Assembly: GCA_027186245.1 (NCBI GenBank)
Contig: CP114490.1
Location: 5,843,001-5,907,000 of the forward strand
Length of the DNA: 64,000 nucleotides
Direction: 5' to 3'
Origin: Coriaria nepalensis
Taxonomy: Eukaryota; Streptophyta; Magnoliopsida; Cucurbitales; Coriariaceae
Position numbers and translations under genes: made by a program. The notes under the pieces were generated by a model. It had not been told where the DNA came from, did no database searches, and worked only from the letters and a program-made list of their open reading frames with translations. Below are positions 25,977 to 39,444 of this stretch, in pieces; position 1 is the first letter of the stretch, and each line of letters opens with the position of its first letter.

Positions 25977-27681
25977 GTCTTTTTTTCACCTGAAAATCAT
26001 TTCAATGAGTCTTCTAAAGCCATTAAATCATTCGAATGAGATTCGAATGAATTCTATTTTCGCATTTCAAACACAAGTTTCGTGCGTAACATTCTAATGA
26101 TATTTCAAGCAAACGTGTGCTTTTGTTTCACATGAAACTCAATTCTGTGGGTCTCCTCAACCCACTAAATAATATGAATAAGGTTCGAACGAATTCTATT
26201 TTCGCATTTCAAACAGAAGTTTCGTGCATAACATACTAATGGTCTTGGAAGGACATGTGTACCTGTTTTTCAGCTTACACTCATTTGAATGTGTCTCTTC
26301 AAGACACTAAACAATTTGAATGATATTCAAATGAATTCTATTTTCACACATCAAACACAAATTCCGTGCATAACTTGCTAGTGATCACATAAGGACAGTT
26401 GTGTCTTTGTTTCACCTGAAAATCATTTCAATGAGTCTTCTAAAGCCATTAAATCATTCGAATGAGATTCGGATGAATTCTATTTTCGCACTTCAAACAC
26501 AAGTTTCGTGCATAATATTCTAGTGATATTTCAATCGAACATGTGCTTTTGTTTCACATGAAACTCAATTATGTGGGTCTCCTCAACCCACTAAATCATA
26601 TGAATAAGGTTCGAACGAATTCTCTTTTCGCATTTCAAACAGAAGTTTCATGCATAACATACTAATGGTCTTTGAAAGACATGTGTACCTGTTTTTCACC
26701 TTAGAGTCATTCGAATGTGTCTCTTCAAGACACTAAACCATTTGAATGATATTCAAATGAATTCTATTTTCACACATCAAACCCAAATTCTGTGCATAAA
26801 CTTGCTAATGATCATATAAGGACAGTTGTGTCTTTGTTTCACCTGAAAATCATTTCAATGAGTCTTCTAAAGCCGTTAAATCATTCGAATGAGATTCGAA
26901 TGAATTCTATTTTCGCACTTCAAACACAAGTTTCGTGCATAACATTCTAATGATATTTCAAGCAAACGTGTGCTTTTGTTTCACATGAAACTCAATTCTG
27001 TGGGTCTCCTCAACCCACTAAATAATATGAATAAGGTTCGAACGAATTATATTTTCGTATTTCGAACACAAGTTTCGTGCATAACATATTAATGGTCTTG
27101 GAAGGACATGTGTACCTGTTTTTCACCTTAGAGTCATTCGAATGTGTCTCTTCAAGAAACTAAACCATTTGAATGATATTCAAATGAATTCTATTTTCAC
27201 ACATCAAACACAAATTCCGTGCATAACTTGCTAGTGATCACATAAGGACAGTTGTGTCTTTGTTTCACCTGAAAATCATTTCAATGAGTCTTCTAAAGCC
27301 ATTAAATCATTCGAATGAGATTCGGATGAATTCTATTTTCGCACTTCAAACACAAGTTTCGTGCATATATTCTAGTGATATTTCAAGCAAACGTGTGCTT
27401 TTGTTTCACATGAAACTCAATTATGTGGGTCTCCTCAACCCACTAAATCATATGAATAAGGTTCGAACGAATTCTCTTTTCGCATTTCAAACAGAAGTTT
27501 CATGCATAACATACTAATGGTCTTTGAAAGACATGTGTACCTGTTTTTCACCTTAGAGTCATTCGAATGTGTCTCTTCAAGACACTAAACCATTTGAATG
27601 ATATTCAAATGAATTCTATTTTCACACATCAAACCCAAATTCTGTGCATAAACTTGCTAGTGATCATATAAGGACAGTTGT
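25977..27681 (+). repeat. 1706-bp higher-order repeat, copy 2 (1705 bp)
   Basis: Follows copy 1 trimer by trimer. One base is missing near 27363 ('gtgcatatattctag' instead of 'gtgcataatattctag'), which accounts for the 1705-bp length. The frame of 87 codons seen across 27254-27517 exists only because of this single-base loss and is not a gene. Confidence 0.87.
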
Positions 27682-28108
27682 GTCTTTTTTTCACCTGAAA
27701 ATCATTTCAATGAGTCTTCTAAAGCCATTAAATCATTCGAATGAGATTCGGATGAATTCTATTTTCGCACTTCAAACACAAGTTTCGTGCATAATATTCT
27801 AGTGATATTTCAATCGAACATGTGCTTTTGTTTCACATGAAACTCAATTATGTGGGTCTCCTCAACCCACTAAATCATATGAATAAGGTTCGAACGAATT
27901 CTCTTTTCGCATTTCAAACAGAAGTTTCATGCATAACATACTAATGGTCTTTGAAAGACATGTGTACCTGTTTTTCACCTTAGAGTCATTCGAATGTGTC
28001 TCTTCAAGACACTAAACCATTTGAATGATATTCAAATGAATTCTATTTTCACACATCAAACCCAAATTCTGTGCATAAACTTGCTAGTGATCATATAAGG
28101 ACAGTTGT
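27682..28108 (+). repeat. Extra single trimer between 1706-bp units
   Basis: One 427-bp trimer framed by two copies of the 'gtctttttttcacc' mark (27682 and 28109). Its A and B parts ('cataatattctagtg', 'caatcgaacatg') match the second trimer of the 1706-bp unit, so it looks like a one-trimer duplication or the trace of an out-of-register exchange. Confidence 0.8.
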
Positions 28109-28340
28109 GTCTTTTTTTCACCTGAAAATCATTTCAATGAGTCTTCTAAAGCCATTAAATCATTCGAATGAGATTCGAATGAATTCTATTTTCGCATTTC
28201 AAACACAAGTTTCGTGCGTAACATTCTAATGATATTTCAAGCAAACGTGTGCTTTTGTTTCACATGAAACTCAATTCTGTGGGTCTCCTCAACCCACTAA
28301 ATAATATGAATAAGGTTCGAACGAATTCTATTTTCGCATT
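28109..28340 (+). repeat. Truncated third start of the 1706-bp unit
   Basis: Repeats the opening of copies 1 and 2 ('gtctttttttcacc', 'gtgcgtaacattc', normal B) for about 230 bp, then passes inside the B monomer into a different type ('caaacagaagtttcatgc', 'gaaagacatgtgtgcctg'). The change-over lies in sequence common to both. Confidence 0.78.
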
Positions 28341-28930
28341 TCAAACAGAAGTTTCATGCATAACATACTAATGGTCTTTGAAAGACATGTGTGCCTGTTT
28401 TTCAGCTTACACTCATTTGAATGTGTCTCTTCAAGACACTAAACCATTTGAATGATATTCAAATGAATTCTTATTTCACACATCAAACACAAATTCCGTG
28501 CATAACTTGCTAGTGATCACATAAGGACTTTTGTGTCTTTGTTTCACCTGAAAATCATTTCAATGAGTCTTCTCAAGCTACTAAATCATTTTAATGAGAT
28601 TCAAATGAATACTATATTCACACTTCAAACACAAGTTTCGTGCACAACATTCTAATGATATTTCAAGCAAACGTGTGCTTTTGTTTAACATTAAATCATT
28701 TCAGTGGGTCTCCTCAACCCACTAAATCATATGAATAAGGTTCGAACGAATTATATTTTCGCATTTCGAACACCAGTTTCGTGCATAACATACTAATGGT
28801 CTTGGAAGGACATGTGTGCCTGTTTGTCACTTTAGAGTCATTTGAATGTGTCTCTTCAAGACACTAAACCATTTGAATGATATTCAAATTAATTTTATTT
28901 TCACACATCAAACCCAAATTCTGTGCATAA
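28340..28930 (+). repeat. Left copy of a second 1279-bp-offset duplication
   Basis: Matches 29619-30209. Marks: 'cagcttacactc', 'gaattcttatttcacac', 'aaggacttttgtgtc' (28523/29802), 'cattttaatgag', A-like B monomer and 'gaacaccagtttcg'. This copy differs in several bases, including 'aatactatattcacac' and the decayed 'taacattaaatcatttcag'. Confidence 0.8.
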
Positions 28931-29609
28931 ACTTGCTAGTGATCATATAAGGACAGTTGTGTCTTTGTTTCACCTGAAAATCATTTCAATGAGTCTTCTC
29001 AAGCTACTAAATCATTCGAATGAGATTCGAATGAATTCTTATTTCGCATTTCAAACACAAGTTTCGTGCATAACATTCTAATGATATTTCAAGCAAACGT
29101 GTGCTTTTGTTTCACATGAAACTCAATTCTGTGGGCCTCCTCAACCCACTAAATAATATGAATAAGGTTCGAACGAATTCTATTTTCGCATTTCAAACAC
29201 AAGTTTCGTGCATAACGTACTAATGGTCTTGGAAGGACATGTGTACCTGTTTTTCACCTTAGACTCATTTGAATGTGTCTCTTCAAGACACTAAACCATT
29301 TGAATGATGTTCAAATGAATTCTATTTTCACACATCAAAACCAAATTCTGTGCATAAACTTGCTAGTGATCATATAAGGACAGTTGTGTCTTTGTTTCAC
29401 CTGAAAATCATTTCAATGAGTCTTCTAAAGCCATTAAATCATTCGAATGAGATTCGGATGAATTCTATTTTCGCACTTCAAACACAAGTTTCGTGCATAA
29501 CATTCTAGTGATATTTCAATCGAACATGTGCTTTTGTTTCACATGAAACTCAATTATGTGGGTCTCCTCAACCCACTAAATCATATGAATAAAGTTCGAA
29601 CGAATTCTC

Positions 29610-31985
29610 TTTTCGCATTTCAAACAGAAGTTTCATGCATAACATACTAATGGTCTTTGAAAGACATGTGTGCCTGTTTTTCAGCTTACACTCATTTGAA
29701 TGTGTCTCTTCAAGACACTAAACCATTTGAATGATATTCAAATGAATTCTTATTTCACACATCAAACACAAATTCCGTGCATAACTTGCTAGTGATCACA
29801 TAAGGACTTTTGTGTCTTTGTTTCACCTGAAAATCATTTCAATGAGTCTTCTCAAGCTACTAAATCATTTTAATGAGATTCAAATGAATACTATTTTCAC
29901 ACTTCAAACACAAGTTTCGTGCATAACATTCTAATGATATTTCAAGCAAACGTGTGCTTTTGTTTCACATGAAAATCATTTCAGTGGGCTCCTCAACCCA
30001 CTAAATCATATGAATAAGGTTCGAACTAATTATATTTTCGCATTTTGAACACCAGTTTCGTGCATAACATACTAATGGTCTTGGAAGGACATGTGTGCCT
30101 GTTTGTCACTTTAGAGTCATTTGAATGTGTCTCTTCAAGACACTAAACCATTTGAATGATATTCAAATTAATTCTATTTTCACACATCAAACCCAAATTC
30201 TGTGCATAAACTTGTAGTGATCATATAAGGAGAGTTGTGTCTTTGTTTCACCTGAAAATCATTTCAATTAGTCTTCTCAAGCAACTAAGTCATTCGAATG
30301 AGATTCAAATGAATTCTAATTTCGCATTTCAAACACAAGTTTCGTGCGTAGCATTCTAATGATATTTCAAGCAAACGTGTGCTTTTGTTTCACATGAAAC
30401 TCAATTCTGTGGGTCTCCTCAACCCACTAAATAATTTGAATAAGGTTCGGACGAATTCTATTTTCGCATTTCAAACAGAAGTTTCGTGCATAACATACTA
30501 ATGGTCTTCGAAGGACATGTGTACCCATTTTTCACCTTAGAGTCATTTGAATGTGTCTTTTCAAGACACTAAACCATTTGAATAATGTTCAAATGAATTC
30601 TATTTTCACACATCAAACCCAAATTCTGTGCATAAACTTGCTAGTGATCATATAAGGACAGTTGTGTCTTTGTTTCACCTGAAAATCATTTCAATGAGTC
30701 TTCTAAAGCCATTAAATCATTCGAATGAGATTCGGATGAATTCTATTTTCGCACTTCAAAGACAAGTTTCATGCATAACATTCTAATGATATTTCAATCG
30801 AACATGTGCTTTTGTTTCACATGAAACTCAATTCTGTGGGCCTCCTCAACCCACTAAATAATATGAATAAGGTTCGAACGAATTCTATTTTCGCATTTCA
30901 AACAGAAGTTTCGTGCATAACATACTAATGGTCTTCGAAGGACATGTGTACCTGTTTTTTACCTTAGGCTGATTTGAATGTGTCTGTTCAAGACACAAAA
31001 AAAATTGAATGATGTTCAAATGAATTCTATTTTCACACATCAAACCCAAATTCTGTGCATAAACTTGCTAGTGATCATATAAGGACAGTTGTGTCTTTGT
31101 TTCACCTGAAAATCATTTCAATGAGTCTTCTCAAGCTACTAAATCATTCTAATGAGATTCCAATGAATACTATTTTCGCACTTCAAACACAAGTTTCGTG
31201 CATAACATTCTAATGATATTTCAAGCAAACGTGTGCTTTTGTTTCACATGAAAATCATTTCAGTGGGTCTCCTCAACCCACTAAATCATATGAATAAGGT
31301 TCGAACGAATTATATTTTCGCATTTCGAACACAAGTTTCGTGCATAACATACTAATGGTCTTGGAAGGACATGTGTGCCTGTTTGTCACCTTAGAGTCAT
31401 TTGAATGTGTCTCTTCAAGACACTAAACCATTTGAATGATATTCAAATGAATTTTATTTTCACACATCAAACCCAAATTCTGTGCATAAACTTGCTAGTG
31501 ATCATATAAGGACAGTTGTGTCTTTGTTTCACCTGAAAATCATTTCAATGAGTCTTCTCAAGCTACTAAATCATTCGAATGAGATTCGAATGAATTCTTA
31601 TTTCGCATTTCAAACACAAGTTTCGTGCATAACATTCTAATGATATTTCAAGCAAACGTGTGCTTTTGTTTCACATGAAACTCAATTCTGTGGGTCTCCT
31701 CAACCCACTAAATAATATGAATAAGGTTCGAACGAATTATATTTTCGTATTTCGAACACAAGTTTCGTGCATAACATATTAATGGTCTTGGAAGGACATG
31801 TGTACCTGTTTTTCACCTTAGAGTCATTCGAATGTGTCTCTTCAAGACACTAAACCATTTGAATGATATTCAAATGTATTCTATTTTCACACATCAAACC
31901 CAAATTCTGTGCATAAACTTGCTAGTGATCATATAAGGACAGTTGTGTCTTTGTTTCACCTGAAAATCATTTCAATGAGTCTTCT
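29610..31985 (+). repeat. Duplicated segment, left copy (offset 9818 bp)
   Basis: Matches 39428-41803, 23 trimers away. Shared rare marks include 'aaggacttttgtgtc' (29802/39620), the 2-bp loss 'cttgtagtgatc' (30211/40029), 'gtgcgtagcattc', 'aataatttgaataagg', 'tgtacccattttt' and the A8 C monomer (30997/40815). Small differences exist ('gggctcctc' against 'gggcccctc'; 'gaattttatttt' against 'gaattctatttt' near 31450). Confidence 0.85.
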
Positions 31986-32442
31986 AAAGCCATTAAATCA
32001 TTCGAATGAGATTCGAACGAATTCTAATTTCGCACTTCCAACACAAGTTTCGTGCATAAAATTCTAATGATATTTCAAGCAAACGTGTGCTTTTGTTTCA
32101 CATGAAACTCAATTCTGTGGGTGTCCTCAACCCACTAAATTATATGAATAAGGTTGGAACGAATTCTATTTTTGCATTTCAAATAGGAGTTTGGTGCATA
32201 ACATACTAATGGTCTTTGAAGGACATGTGTACCTGTTTTTCACCTTAGACTCATTTGAATGTGTTTCTTCAAGACACGAAACCATTTGAATGATGTTCAA
32301 ATGAATTCTATTTTCACACATCAAACCCAAATTCTGTGCATAAACTTGCTAGTGATCATATAAGGAAAGTTGTGTCTTTGTTTCACCTGAAAATCATTTC
32401 AATGAGTCTTTTAAAGCCATTAAATCATTCGAATGAGATTCG
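30619..32442 (+). repeat. Duplicated segment, left copy (offset 2562 bp)
   Basis: Matches 33181-35004, 6 trimers away, with the same marks: 'tcaaagacaagtttcatgc', A8 tract, 'ttaggctgatttg', 'gattccaatgaatac', 'caaatgtattc', 'cacttccaacac', 'gagtttggtgc', 'aaggaaagttg'. It overlaps the 9818-bp duplication, so the same trimers took part in more than one event. Confidence 0.86.
30997..31004 (+). other. A8 tract in a C monomer (marker of a sub-line)
   Basis: In this C monomer 'ctaaaccatttg' is replaced by a run of eight A before 'ttgaatg', so the left dyad arm is lost. The run recurs at 33559, 36121, 37402, 40815, 47068, 53747 and 60426. A likely precursor with fewer A residues lies near 2485. 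Confidence 0.88.
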
Positions 32443-35400
32443 GATGAATTCTATTTTCGCACTTCAAACACAAGTTTCGTGCATAACATTCTAGTGATAT
32501 TTCAATCGAACATGTGCTTTTGTTTCACATGAAACTCAATTATGTGGGTCTCCTCAACCCACTAAATCATATGAATAAGGTTCGAACGAATTCTCTTTTC
32601 GCATTTCAAACAGAAGTTTCATGCATAACATACTAATGGTCTTTGAAAGACATGTGTACCTGTTTTTCACCTTAGAGTCATTCGAATGTGTCTCTTCAAG
32701 ACACTAAACCATTTGAATGATATTCAAATGAATTCTATTTTCACACATCAAACCCAAATTCTGTGCATAAACTTGCTAGTGATCATATAAGGACAGTTGT
32801 GTCTTTGTTTCACCTGAAAATCATTTCAATGAGTCTTCTAAAGCCGTTAAATCATTCGAATGAGATTCGAATGAATTCTAATTTCGCATTTCAAACACGA
32901 GTTTCGTGCATAACATTCTAATGATATTTCAAGCAAACGTGTGCTTTTGTTTCACATGAAACTCAATTCTGTGGGCCTCCTCAACCCACTAAATAATATG
33001 AATAAGGTTCGAACGAATTCTATTTTCGCATTTCAAACACAAGTTTCGTGCATAACATACTAATGGTCTTGGAAGGACATGTGTACCTGTTTTTCACCTT
33101 AGACTCATTTGAATGTGTCTCTTCAAGACACTTAACCATTTGAATGATGTTCAAATGAATTCTATTTTCACACATCAAAACCAAATTCTGTGCATAAACT
33201 TGCTAGTGATCATATAAGGACAGTTGTGTCTTTGTTTCACCTGAAAATCATTTCAATGAGTCTTCTAAAGCCATTAAATCATTCGAATGAGATTCGGATG
33301 AATTCTATTTTCGCACTTCAAAGACAAGTTTCATGCATAACATTCTAATGATATTTCAATCGAACATGTGCTTTTGTTTCACATGAAACTCAATTCTGTG
33401 GGCCTCCTCAACCCACTAAATAATATGAATAAGGTTCGAACGAATTCTATTTTCGCATTTCAAACAGAAGTTTCGTGCATAACATACTAATGGTCTTCGA
33501 AGGACATGTGTACCTGTTTTTTACCTTAGGCTGATTTGAATGTGTCTGTTCAAGACACAAAAAAAATTGAATGATGTTCAAATGAATTCTATTTTCACAC
33601 ATCAAACCCAAATTCTGTGCATAAACTTGCTAGTGATCATATAAGGACAGTTGTGTCTTTGTTTCACCTGAAAATCATTTCAATGAGTCTTCTCAAGCTA
33701 CTAAATCATTCTAATGAGATTCCAATGAATACTATTTTCGCACTTCAAACACAAGTTTCGTGCATAACATTCTAATGATATTTCAAGCAAACGTGTGCTT
33801 TTGTTTCACATGAAAATCATTTCAGTGGGTCTCCTCAACCCACTAAATCATATGAATAAGGTTCGAACGAATTATATTTTCGCATTTCGAACACAAGTTT
33901 CGTGCATAACATACTAATGGTCTTGGAAGGACATGTGTGCCTGTTTGTCACCTTAGAGTCATTTGAATGTGTCTCTTCAAGACACTAAACCATTTGAATG
34001 ATATTCAAATGAATTCTATTTTCACACATCAAACCCAAATTCTGTGCATAAACTTGCTAGTGATCATATAAGGACAGTTGTGTCTTTGTTTCACCTGAAA
34101 ATCATTTCAATGAGTCTTCTCAAGCTACTAAATCATTCGAATGAGATTCGAATGAATTCTAATTTCGCATTTCAAACACAAGTTTCGTGCATAACATTCT
34201 AATGATATTTCAAGCAAACGTGTGCTTTTGTTTCACATGAAACTCAATTCTGTGGGTCTCCTCAACCCACTAAATAATATGAATAAGGTTCGAACGAATT
34301 ATATTTTCGTATTTCGAACACAAGTTTCGTGCATAACATATTAATGGTCTTGGAAGGACATGTGTACCTGTTTTTCACCTTAGAGTCATTCGAATGTGTC
34401 TCTTCAAGACACTAAACCATTTGAATGATATTCAAATGTATTCTATTTTCACACATCAAACCCAAATTCTGTGCATAAACTTGCTAGTGATCATATAAGG
34501 ACAGTTGTGTCTTTGTTTCACCTGAAAATCATTTCAATTAGTCTTCTAAAGCCATTAAATCATTCGAATGAGATTCGAACGAATTCTAATTTCGCACTTC
34601 CAACACAAGTTTCGTGCATAAAATTCTAATGATATTTCAAGCAAACGTGTGCTTTTGTTTCACATGAAACTCAATTCTGTGGGTGTCCTCAACCCACTAA
34701 ATTATATGAATAAGGTTGGAACGAATTCTATTTTTGCATTTCAAATAGGAGTTTGGTGCATAACATACTAATGGTCTTTGAAGGACATGTGTACCTGTTT
34801 TTCACCTTAGACTCATTTGAATGTGTTTCTTCAAGACACGAAACCATTTGAATGATGTTCAAATGAATTCTATTTTCACACATCAAACCCAAATTCTGTG
34901 CATAAACTTGCTAGTGATCATATAAGGAAAGTTGTGTCTTTGTTTCACCTGAAAATCATTTCAATGAGTCTTTTAAAGCCATTAAATCATTCGAATGAGA
35001 TTCGAATGAATTCTAATTTCGCACTTCAAACACAAGTTTCGTGCATAAAATTCTAATGATATTTCAAGCAAACGTGTGCTTTTGTTTCACATGAAACTCA
35101 ACTCTGTGGGTCTCCTCAACCCACTAAATAATATGAATAATGTTCGAACGAATTATATTTTCGCATTTCGAACACCAGTTTCGTGCATAACATACTAATG
35201 GTCTTGGAACGACATGTGTGCCTGTTTGTCACTTTAGAGTCATTTGAATGTGTCTCTTCAAGACACTAAACCATTTGAATGATATTCAAATTAATTCTAT
35301 TTTCACTCATCAAACCCAAATTCTGTGCATAAACTTGCTAGTGATCATATAAGGACAGTTGTGTCTTTGTTTCATCTGAAAATCATTTCAATGAGTCTTC

Positions 35401-35601
35401 TAAAGCCAGTAAATCATTCGAATGAGATTCGAATGAATTCTAATTTCGCATTTGAAACACAAGTTTCGTGCGTAACATTCTAATGATATTTCAAGCAAAC
35501 GTGTGCTTTTGTTTTACATAAAACTCAATTCTGTGGGTCTCCTCAACCCACTAAATAATATGAAAAAGGTTCGAACGAATTCTATTTTCGCATTTCAAAC
35601 A
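32412..35601 (+). repeat. 9-trimer unit (3843 bp spacing), first copy
   Basis: Matches 36255-39444 at +3843 bp over about 3190 bp. Borders are visible as single-base switches: 't' at 32411 against 'c' at 36254 on the left, 'c' at 35602 against 'g' at 39445 on the right. Inner marks such as 'ggaacgacatg', 'ttcactcatc' and 'atgaaaaaggttcg' are kept; 'gttttacataaaac' against 'gttttacatgaaac' is one of few differences. Confidence 0.87.
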
Positions 35602-36254
35602 CAAGTTTCGTGCATAACATACTAATGGTCTTGGAAGGACATGTGTACCTGTTTTTCACCTTAGACTCATTTGAATGTGTCTCTTCAAGACACTAAACCA
35701 TTTGAATGATGTTCAAATGAATTCTATTTTCACACATCAAAACCAAATTCTGTGCATAAACTTGCTAGTGATCATATAAGGACAGTTGTGTCTTTGTTTC
35801 ACCTGAAAATCATTTCAATGAGTCTTCTAAAGCCATTAAATCATTCGAATGAGATTCGGATGAATTCTATTTTCGCACTTCAAAGACAAGTTTCATGCAT
35901 AACATTCTAATGATATTTCAATCGAACATGTGCTTTTGTTTCACATGAAACTCAATTCTGTGGGCCTCCTCAACCCACTAAATAATATGAATAAGGTTCG
36001 AACGAATTCTATTTTCGCATTTCAAACAGAAGTTTCGTGCATAACATACTAATGGTCTTCGAAGGACATGTGTACCTGTTTTTTACCTTAGACTCATTTG
36101 AATGTGTCTGTTCAAGACACAAAAAAAACTGAATGATGTTCAAATGAATTCTATTTTCACACATCAAACCCAAATTCTGTGCATAAACTTGCTAGTGATC
36201 ATATAAGGACAGTTGTGTCTTTGTTTCACCTGAAAATCATTTCAATGAGTCTTC
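35602..36254 (+). repeat. Trimers joining the two 9-trimer copies
   Basis: About 1.5 trimers that complete the 3843-bp spacing. Includes a further A8-type C monomer (run at 36121-36128), here followed by 'ctgaatg' instead of 'ttgaatg' and preceded by 'ttagactcatttg' rather than 'ttaggctgatttg', so it belongs to a distinct sub-line that is the one present in the 6679-bp repeats. Confidence 0.78.
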
Positions 36255-39200
36255 TAAAGCCATTAAATCATTCGAATGAGATTCGGATGAATTCTATTTT
36301 CGCACTTCAAACACAAGTTTCGTGCATAACATTCTAGTGATATTTCAATCGAACATGTGCTTTTGTTTCACATGAAACTCAATTATGTGGGTCTCCTCAA
36401 CCCACTAAATCATATGAATAAGGTTCGAACGAATTCTCTTTTCGCATTTCAAACAGAAGTTTCATGCATAACATACTAATGGTCTTTGAAAGACATGTGT
36501 ACCTGTTTTTCACCTTAGAGTCATTCGAATGTGTCTCTTCAAGACACTAAACCATTTGAATGATATTCAAATGAATTCTATTTTCACACATCAAACCCAA
36601 ATTCTGTGCATAAACTTGCTAGTGATCATATAAGGACAGTTGTGTCTTTGTTTCACCTGAAAATCATTTCAATGAGTCTTCTAAAGCCGTTAAATCATTC
36701 GAATGAGATTCGAATGAATTCTAATTTCGCATTTCAAACACGAGTTTCGTGCATAACATTCTAATGATATTTCAAGCAAACGTGTGCTTTTGTTTCACAT
36801 GAAACTCAATTCTGTGGGCCTCCTCAACCCACTAAATAATATGAATAAGGTTCGAACGAATTCTATTTTCGCATTTCAAACACAAGTTTCGTGCATAACA
36901 TACTAATGGTCTTGGAAGGACATGTGTACCTGTTTTTCACCTTAGACTCATTTGAATGTGTCTCTTCAAGACACTTAACCATTTGAATGATGTTCAAATG
37001 AATTCTATTTTCACACATCAAAACCAAATTCTGTGCATAAACTTGCTAGTGATCATATAAGGACAGTTGTGTCTTTGTTTCACCTGAAAATCATTTCAAT
37101 GAGTCTTCTAAAGCCATTAAATCATTCGAATGAGATTCGGATGAATTCTATTTTCGCACTTCAAAGACAAGTTTCATGCATAACATTCTAATGATATTTC
37201 AATCGAACATGTGCTTTTGTTTCACATGAAACTCAATTCTGTGGGCCTCCTCAACCCACTAAATAATATGAATAAGGTTCGAACGAATTCTATTTTCGCA
37301 TTTCAAACAGAAGTTTCGTGCATAACATACTAATGGTCTTCGAAGGACATGTGTACCTGTTTTTTACCTTAGGCTGATTTGAATGTGTCTGTTCAAGACA
37401 CAAAAAAAATTGAATGATGTTCAAATGAATTCTATTTTCACACATCAAACCCAAATTCTGTGCATAAACCTGCTAGTGATCATATAAGGACAGTTGTGTC
37501 TTTGTTTCACCTGAAAATCATTTCAATGAGTCTTCTCAAGCTACTAAATCATTCTAATGAGATTCCAATGAATACTATTTTCGCACTTCAAACACAAGTT
37601 TCGTGCATAACATTCTAATGATATTTCAAGCAAACGTGTGCTTTTGTTTCACATGAAAATCATTTCAGTGGGTCTCCTCAACCCACTAAATCATATGAAT
37701 AAGGTTCGAACGAATTATATTTTCGCATTTCGAACACAAGTTTCGTGCATAACATACTAATGGTCTTGGAAGGACATGTGTGCCTGTTTGTCACCTTAGA
37801 GTCATTTGAATGTGTCTCTTCAAGACACTAAACCATTTGAATGATATTCAAATGAATTCTATTTTCACACATCAAACCCAAATTCTGTGCATAAACTTGC
37901 TAGTGATCATATAAGGACAGTTGTGTCTTTGTTTCACCTGAAAATCATTTCAATGAGTCTTCTCAAGCTACTAAATCATTCGAATGAGATTCGAATGAAT
38001 TCTAATTTCGCATTTCAAACACAAGTTTCGTGCATAACATTCTAATGATATTTCAAGCAAACGTGTGCTTTTGTTTCACATGAAACTCAATTCTGTGGGT
38101 CTCCTCAACCCACTAAATAATATGAATAAGGTTCGAACGAATTATATTTTCGTATTTCGAACACAAGTTTCGTGCATAACATATTAATGGTCTTGGAAGG
38201 ACATGTGTACCTGTTTTTCACCTTAGAGTCATTCGAATGTGTCTCTTCAAGACACTAAACCATTTGAATGATATTCAAATGTATTCTATTTTCACACATC
38301 AAACCCAAATTCTGTGCATAAACTTGCTAGTGATCATATAAGGACAGTTGTGTCTTTGTTTCACCTGAAAATCATTTCAATGAGTCTTCTAAAGCCATTA
38401 AATCATTCGAATGAGATTCGAACGAATTCTAATTTCGCACTTCCAACACAAGTTTCGTGCATAAAATTCTAATGATATTTCAAGCAAACGTGTGCTTTTG
38501 TTTCACATGAAACTCAATTCTGTGGGTGTCCTCAACCCACTAAATTATATGAATAAGGTTGGAACGAATTCTATTTTTGCATTTCAAATAGGAGTTTGGT
38601 GCATAACATACTAATGGTCTTTGAAGGACATGTGTACCTGTTTTTCACCTTAGACTCATTTGAATGTGTTTCTTCAAGACACGAAACCATTTGAATGATG
38701 TTCAAATGAATTCTATTTTCACACATCAAACCCAAATTCTGTGCATAAACTTGCTAGTGATCATATAAGGAAAGTTGTGTCTTTGTTTCACCTGAAAATC
38801 ATTTCAATGAGTCTTTTAAAGCCATTAAATCATTCGAATGAGATTCGAATGAATTCTAATTTCGCACTTCAAACACAAGTTTCGTGCATAAAATTCTAAT
38901 GATATTTCAAGCAAACGTGTGCTTTTGTTTCACATGAAACTCAACTCTGTGGGTCTCCTCAACCCACTAAATAATATGAATAATGTTCGAACGAATTATA
39001 TTTTCGCATTTCGAACACCAGTTTCGTGCATAACATACTAATGGTCTTGGAACGACATGTGTGCCTGTTTGTCACTTTAGAGTCATTTGAATGTGTCTCT
39101 TCAAGACACTAAACCATTTGAATGATATTCAAATTAATTCTATTTTCACTCATCAAACCCAAATTCTGTGCATAAACTTGCTAGTGATCATATAAGGACA

Positions 39201-39444
39201 GTTGTGTCTTTGTTTCATCTGAAAATCATTTCAATGAGTCTTCTAAAGCCAGTAAATCATTCGAATGAGATTCGAATGAATTCTAATTTCGCATTTGAAA
39301 CACAAGTTTCGTGCGTAACATTCTAATGATATTTCAAGCAAACGTGTGCTTTTGTTTTACATGAAACTCAATTCTGTGGGTCTCCTCAACCCACTAAATA
39401 ATATGAAAAAGGTTCGAACGAATTCTATTTTCGCATTTCAAACA
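36255..39444 (+). repeat. 9-trimer unit, second copy
   Basis: Second copy of 32412-35601. At about 39444 it stops inside a B monomer and the sequence continues as the copy of 29610 onward, with about 20 bp common to both at the join ('ttttcgcatttcaaacag'). Confidence 0.87.

Noticed and set aside
27254..27517. 87-codon open frame
   Set aside because: Created by a single-base deletion near 27363 that fuses two satellite frames; the sister copies do not have it.
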